From positions 1-64,000 of the forward strand of contig JBGTGP010000040.1 in the NCBI GenBank assembly GCA_041746735.1: a stretch of 64,000 nt of DNA, written 5' to 3'. Made by a program: the position numbers and the translations under genes. This stretch comes from Opimibacter sp041746735. GTDB lineage: Bacteria; Bacteroidota; Bacteroidia; Chitinophagales; Saprospiraceae. Below, piece after piece: positions 62,957 to 64,000 of the stretch (position 1 is the first letter of the stretch; each line of letters begins with the position of its first letter). The notes under the pieces were generated by a model. The model ran no database searches. It was not told the DNA's origin and worked only from the letters and a program-made list of their open reading frames with translations.

Positions 62957-64000
62957 TTATTCACATCCCATATCGATCCTGGACTGTGGATCATTATTCG
63001 GAAAGCAATTTCCGGACATGGTCCGTTCTGGTTTGTAGCGGATCATATTAGGATCATAAAGACCATTTTCGAGAAATTCTGTCAGATCCTCCATTTCTTC
63101 TGTGGTCATGTGTAAGGGTCTGAAGAGCGGGGTGATTTGAGTAATGGGGATATCACGATTTTCTGGTATAGCGTCATTGAAATATTCGACCACGTCCCGG
63201 ATACTGGTCTTGCTGGCACCATGGAAATAAAATTCAAAGTCCTTGAGGTTGTAAAGTTGAGGGACTTTAAAATGATTCATGTCCTCGGGCCGACCTGTAA
63301 AACCACCTCGACCCAAATTTCTTTTGTCAAACCGATCAGTGCGGAACACACTATACCCGGACTGGAAGTGATTTTTCACCCCCAGTGCAAAGAAGAGATG
63401 TGGCTCACTGTTGAGCGATGGGCTGTTGTGACAACTTACACACCCGGCCTTTCCAAAGAAAAGCAATGCCCCTCTTTTTTGCTGATCGGTCATGGCCGAG
63501 ACATTACCTTTAATATAATGTTGAAAAGGAGCTTCATTGGTGAGGATCGTTCTGAAATAAGCCGCAATAGCAAAGGCTGCGGTGAGGCGCGTATATCGTT
63601 CACCAACAGGAATGTCGGGAAAGGCTTCATCAAAAAGGGCCGTGTAGCCGAGTGAATCCAGAACATCCTTATTGACAACTTGCCGATGCACAATGAGCGC
63701 ACGTTCATTATTGGCCTCCAAACCCATCAGCCCTTTGTAGTTGATTTCAATGAGGGTATCCTGACTCCACACGTTTTCAGTACCTTCATTCACTCCAAAG
63801 GAACCAAATGTACCCGCCCATAAGGCATTGGTGATATAAGCCGTGTTGATCACTGGCAACGGACGGGCACCTTGCGCATCCACATCGGCACCAGTATACA
63901 ATGAGTTTTTCTTTCTTCCTTCCCCACTCAGGCCAAATCCAACCGCTCCATCCGCGATCCCCTGAAATCGTCCTGCCGTAAAACTCCGCTCCGGAATATG
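62957..64000 (-). CDS. Di-heme cytochrome c peroxidase / MauG family protein, C-terminal part
   Basis: The frame is open to the window end, so the N-terminus with the first heme is missing. About 347 residues are visible. The second heme site is CVSCHNSP, in GALLFFGKAGCVSC. Surrounding features fit the family: DGAVGFG and NTAYITNALW before, NHFKVPQLYNLKDFEFYFHGASK after, then the ELPDLTEFLEN-like end (EEMEDLTEFLENGLYD). The protein would sit in the periplasm and reduce peroxide with electrons from cytochrome c. The first ATG-like codon (TTG at 63901) is not the real start. Confidence 0.88.
   Translation of the reverse strand, partial: HIPERSFTAGRFQGIADGAVGFGLSGEGRKKNSLYTGADVDAQGARPLPVINTAYITNALWAGTFGSFGVNEGTENVWSQDTLIEINYKGLMGLEANNERALIVHRQVVNKDVLDSLGYTALFDEAFPDIPVGERYTRLTAAFAIAAYFRTILTNEAPFQHYIKGNVSAMTDQQKRGALLFFGKAGCVSCHNSPSLNSEPHLFFALGVKNHFQSGYSVFRTDRFDKRNLGRGGFTGRPEDMNHFKVPQLYNLKDFEFYFHGASKTSIRDVVEYFNDAIPENRDIPITQITPLFRPLHMTTEEMEDLTEFLENGLYDPNMIRYKPERTMSGNCFPNNDPQSRIDMGCE

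Overview
The window reads as chromosomal DNA of a free-living, respiring member of the Bacteroidota, most likely Saprospiria- or Chitinophagia-like. Four signs support this. Three secreted proteins end in a type A sorting domain of the type IX secretion system (T9SS) with PNP motifs. Several candidate -7 elements have the form TAnnTTTG. Histidine kinases with TPR sensor regions are frequent. The cbb3 oxidase has fused CcoN and CcoO. No rRNA, tRNA, insertion sequence, phage or CRISPR array was seen.

Layout. 0-7 kb: a broken AhpD-like gene at the edge, a NarL-type two-component pair, and a 1257-residue head-repeat surface protein with an S74 chaperone tail. 7-10 kb: a voltage-gated cation channel, an amidohydrolase-like lipoprotein and two unknown envelope proteins. 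10.5-14.7 kb: a CheB-CheR-PAS-histidine kinase hybrid with a repetitive basic N-terminus, followed directly by a single-domain response regulator. 14.8-21 kb: a GNAT, an AraC regulator with an HMA-like N-terminus, and a run of envelope genes (small membrane protein, beta-barrel, OmpA protein, two lipoproteins). 21-26.2 kb: a secreted subtilase and a divergent HisKA_2 kinase/LuxR-type regulator pair. 26.2-29.6 kb: a striking symmetric palindrome, a di-heme cytochrome c, TerC, META and NlpE-like lipoproteins. 29.8-35.1 kb: an NAD-linked formate dehydrogenase module (FdhD, fused NuoE/NuoF-like subunit, molybdopterin alpha subunit). 35-41.7 kb: housekeeping and unknown genes. 41.8-51.9 kb: a TonB receptor, a T9SS protein, a LytS/LytTR pair, a three-copy 99-bp repeat, a Crp-like regulator and a secreted M43 protease. 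52-61.4 kb: a complete cbb3 oxidase locus on the minus strand (rrf2, ccoI, ccoS, ccoNO, ccoQ, ccoP, ccoG, ccoH, SafE-like). 61.5-64 kb: a chloramphenicol-acetyltransferase-like gene, an internally deleted HAD gene, a DoxX-like protein and the C-terminal part of a di-heme peroxidase.

Functionally the strongest theme is respiration at low oxygen. The cbb3 oxidase and its whole assembly set sit beside an Rrf2 regulator with an IscR-like three-cysteine set, and formate dehydrogenase could feed NADH into the chain. The second theme is signalling: four separate phosphorelay modules. The third is cell-surface and envelope biology: T9SS proteases, OmpA, lipoproteins and the S74 protein.

The least explained signals are non-coding: a 180-bp symmetric palindrome with a perfect 40-bp core, the 99-bp tandem repeat containing two conserved palindromes, and two heptamer arrays. 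Positions and motifs were read by eye from sequence. No database search was run.
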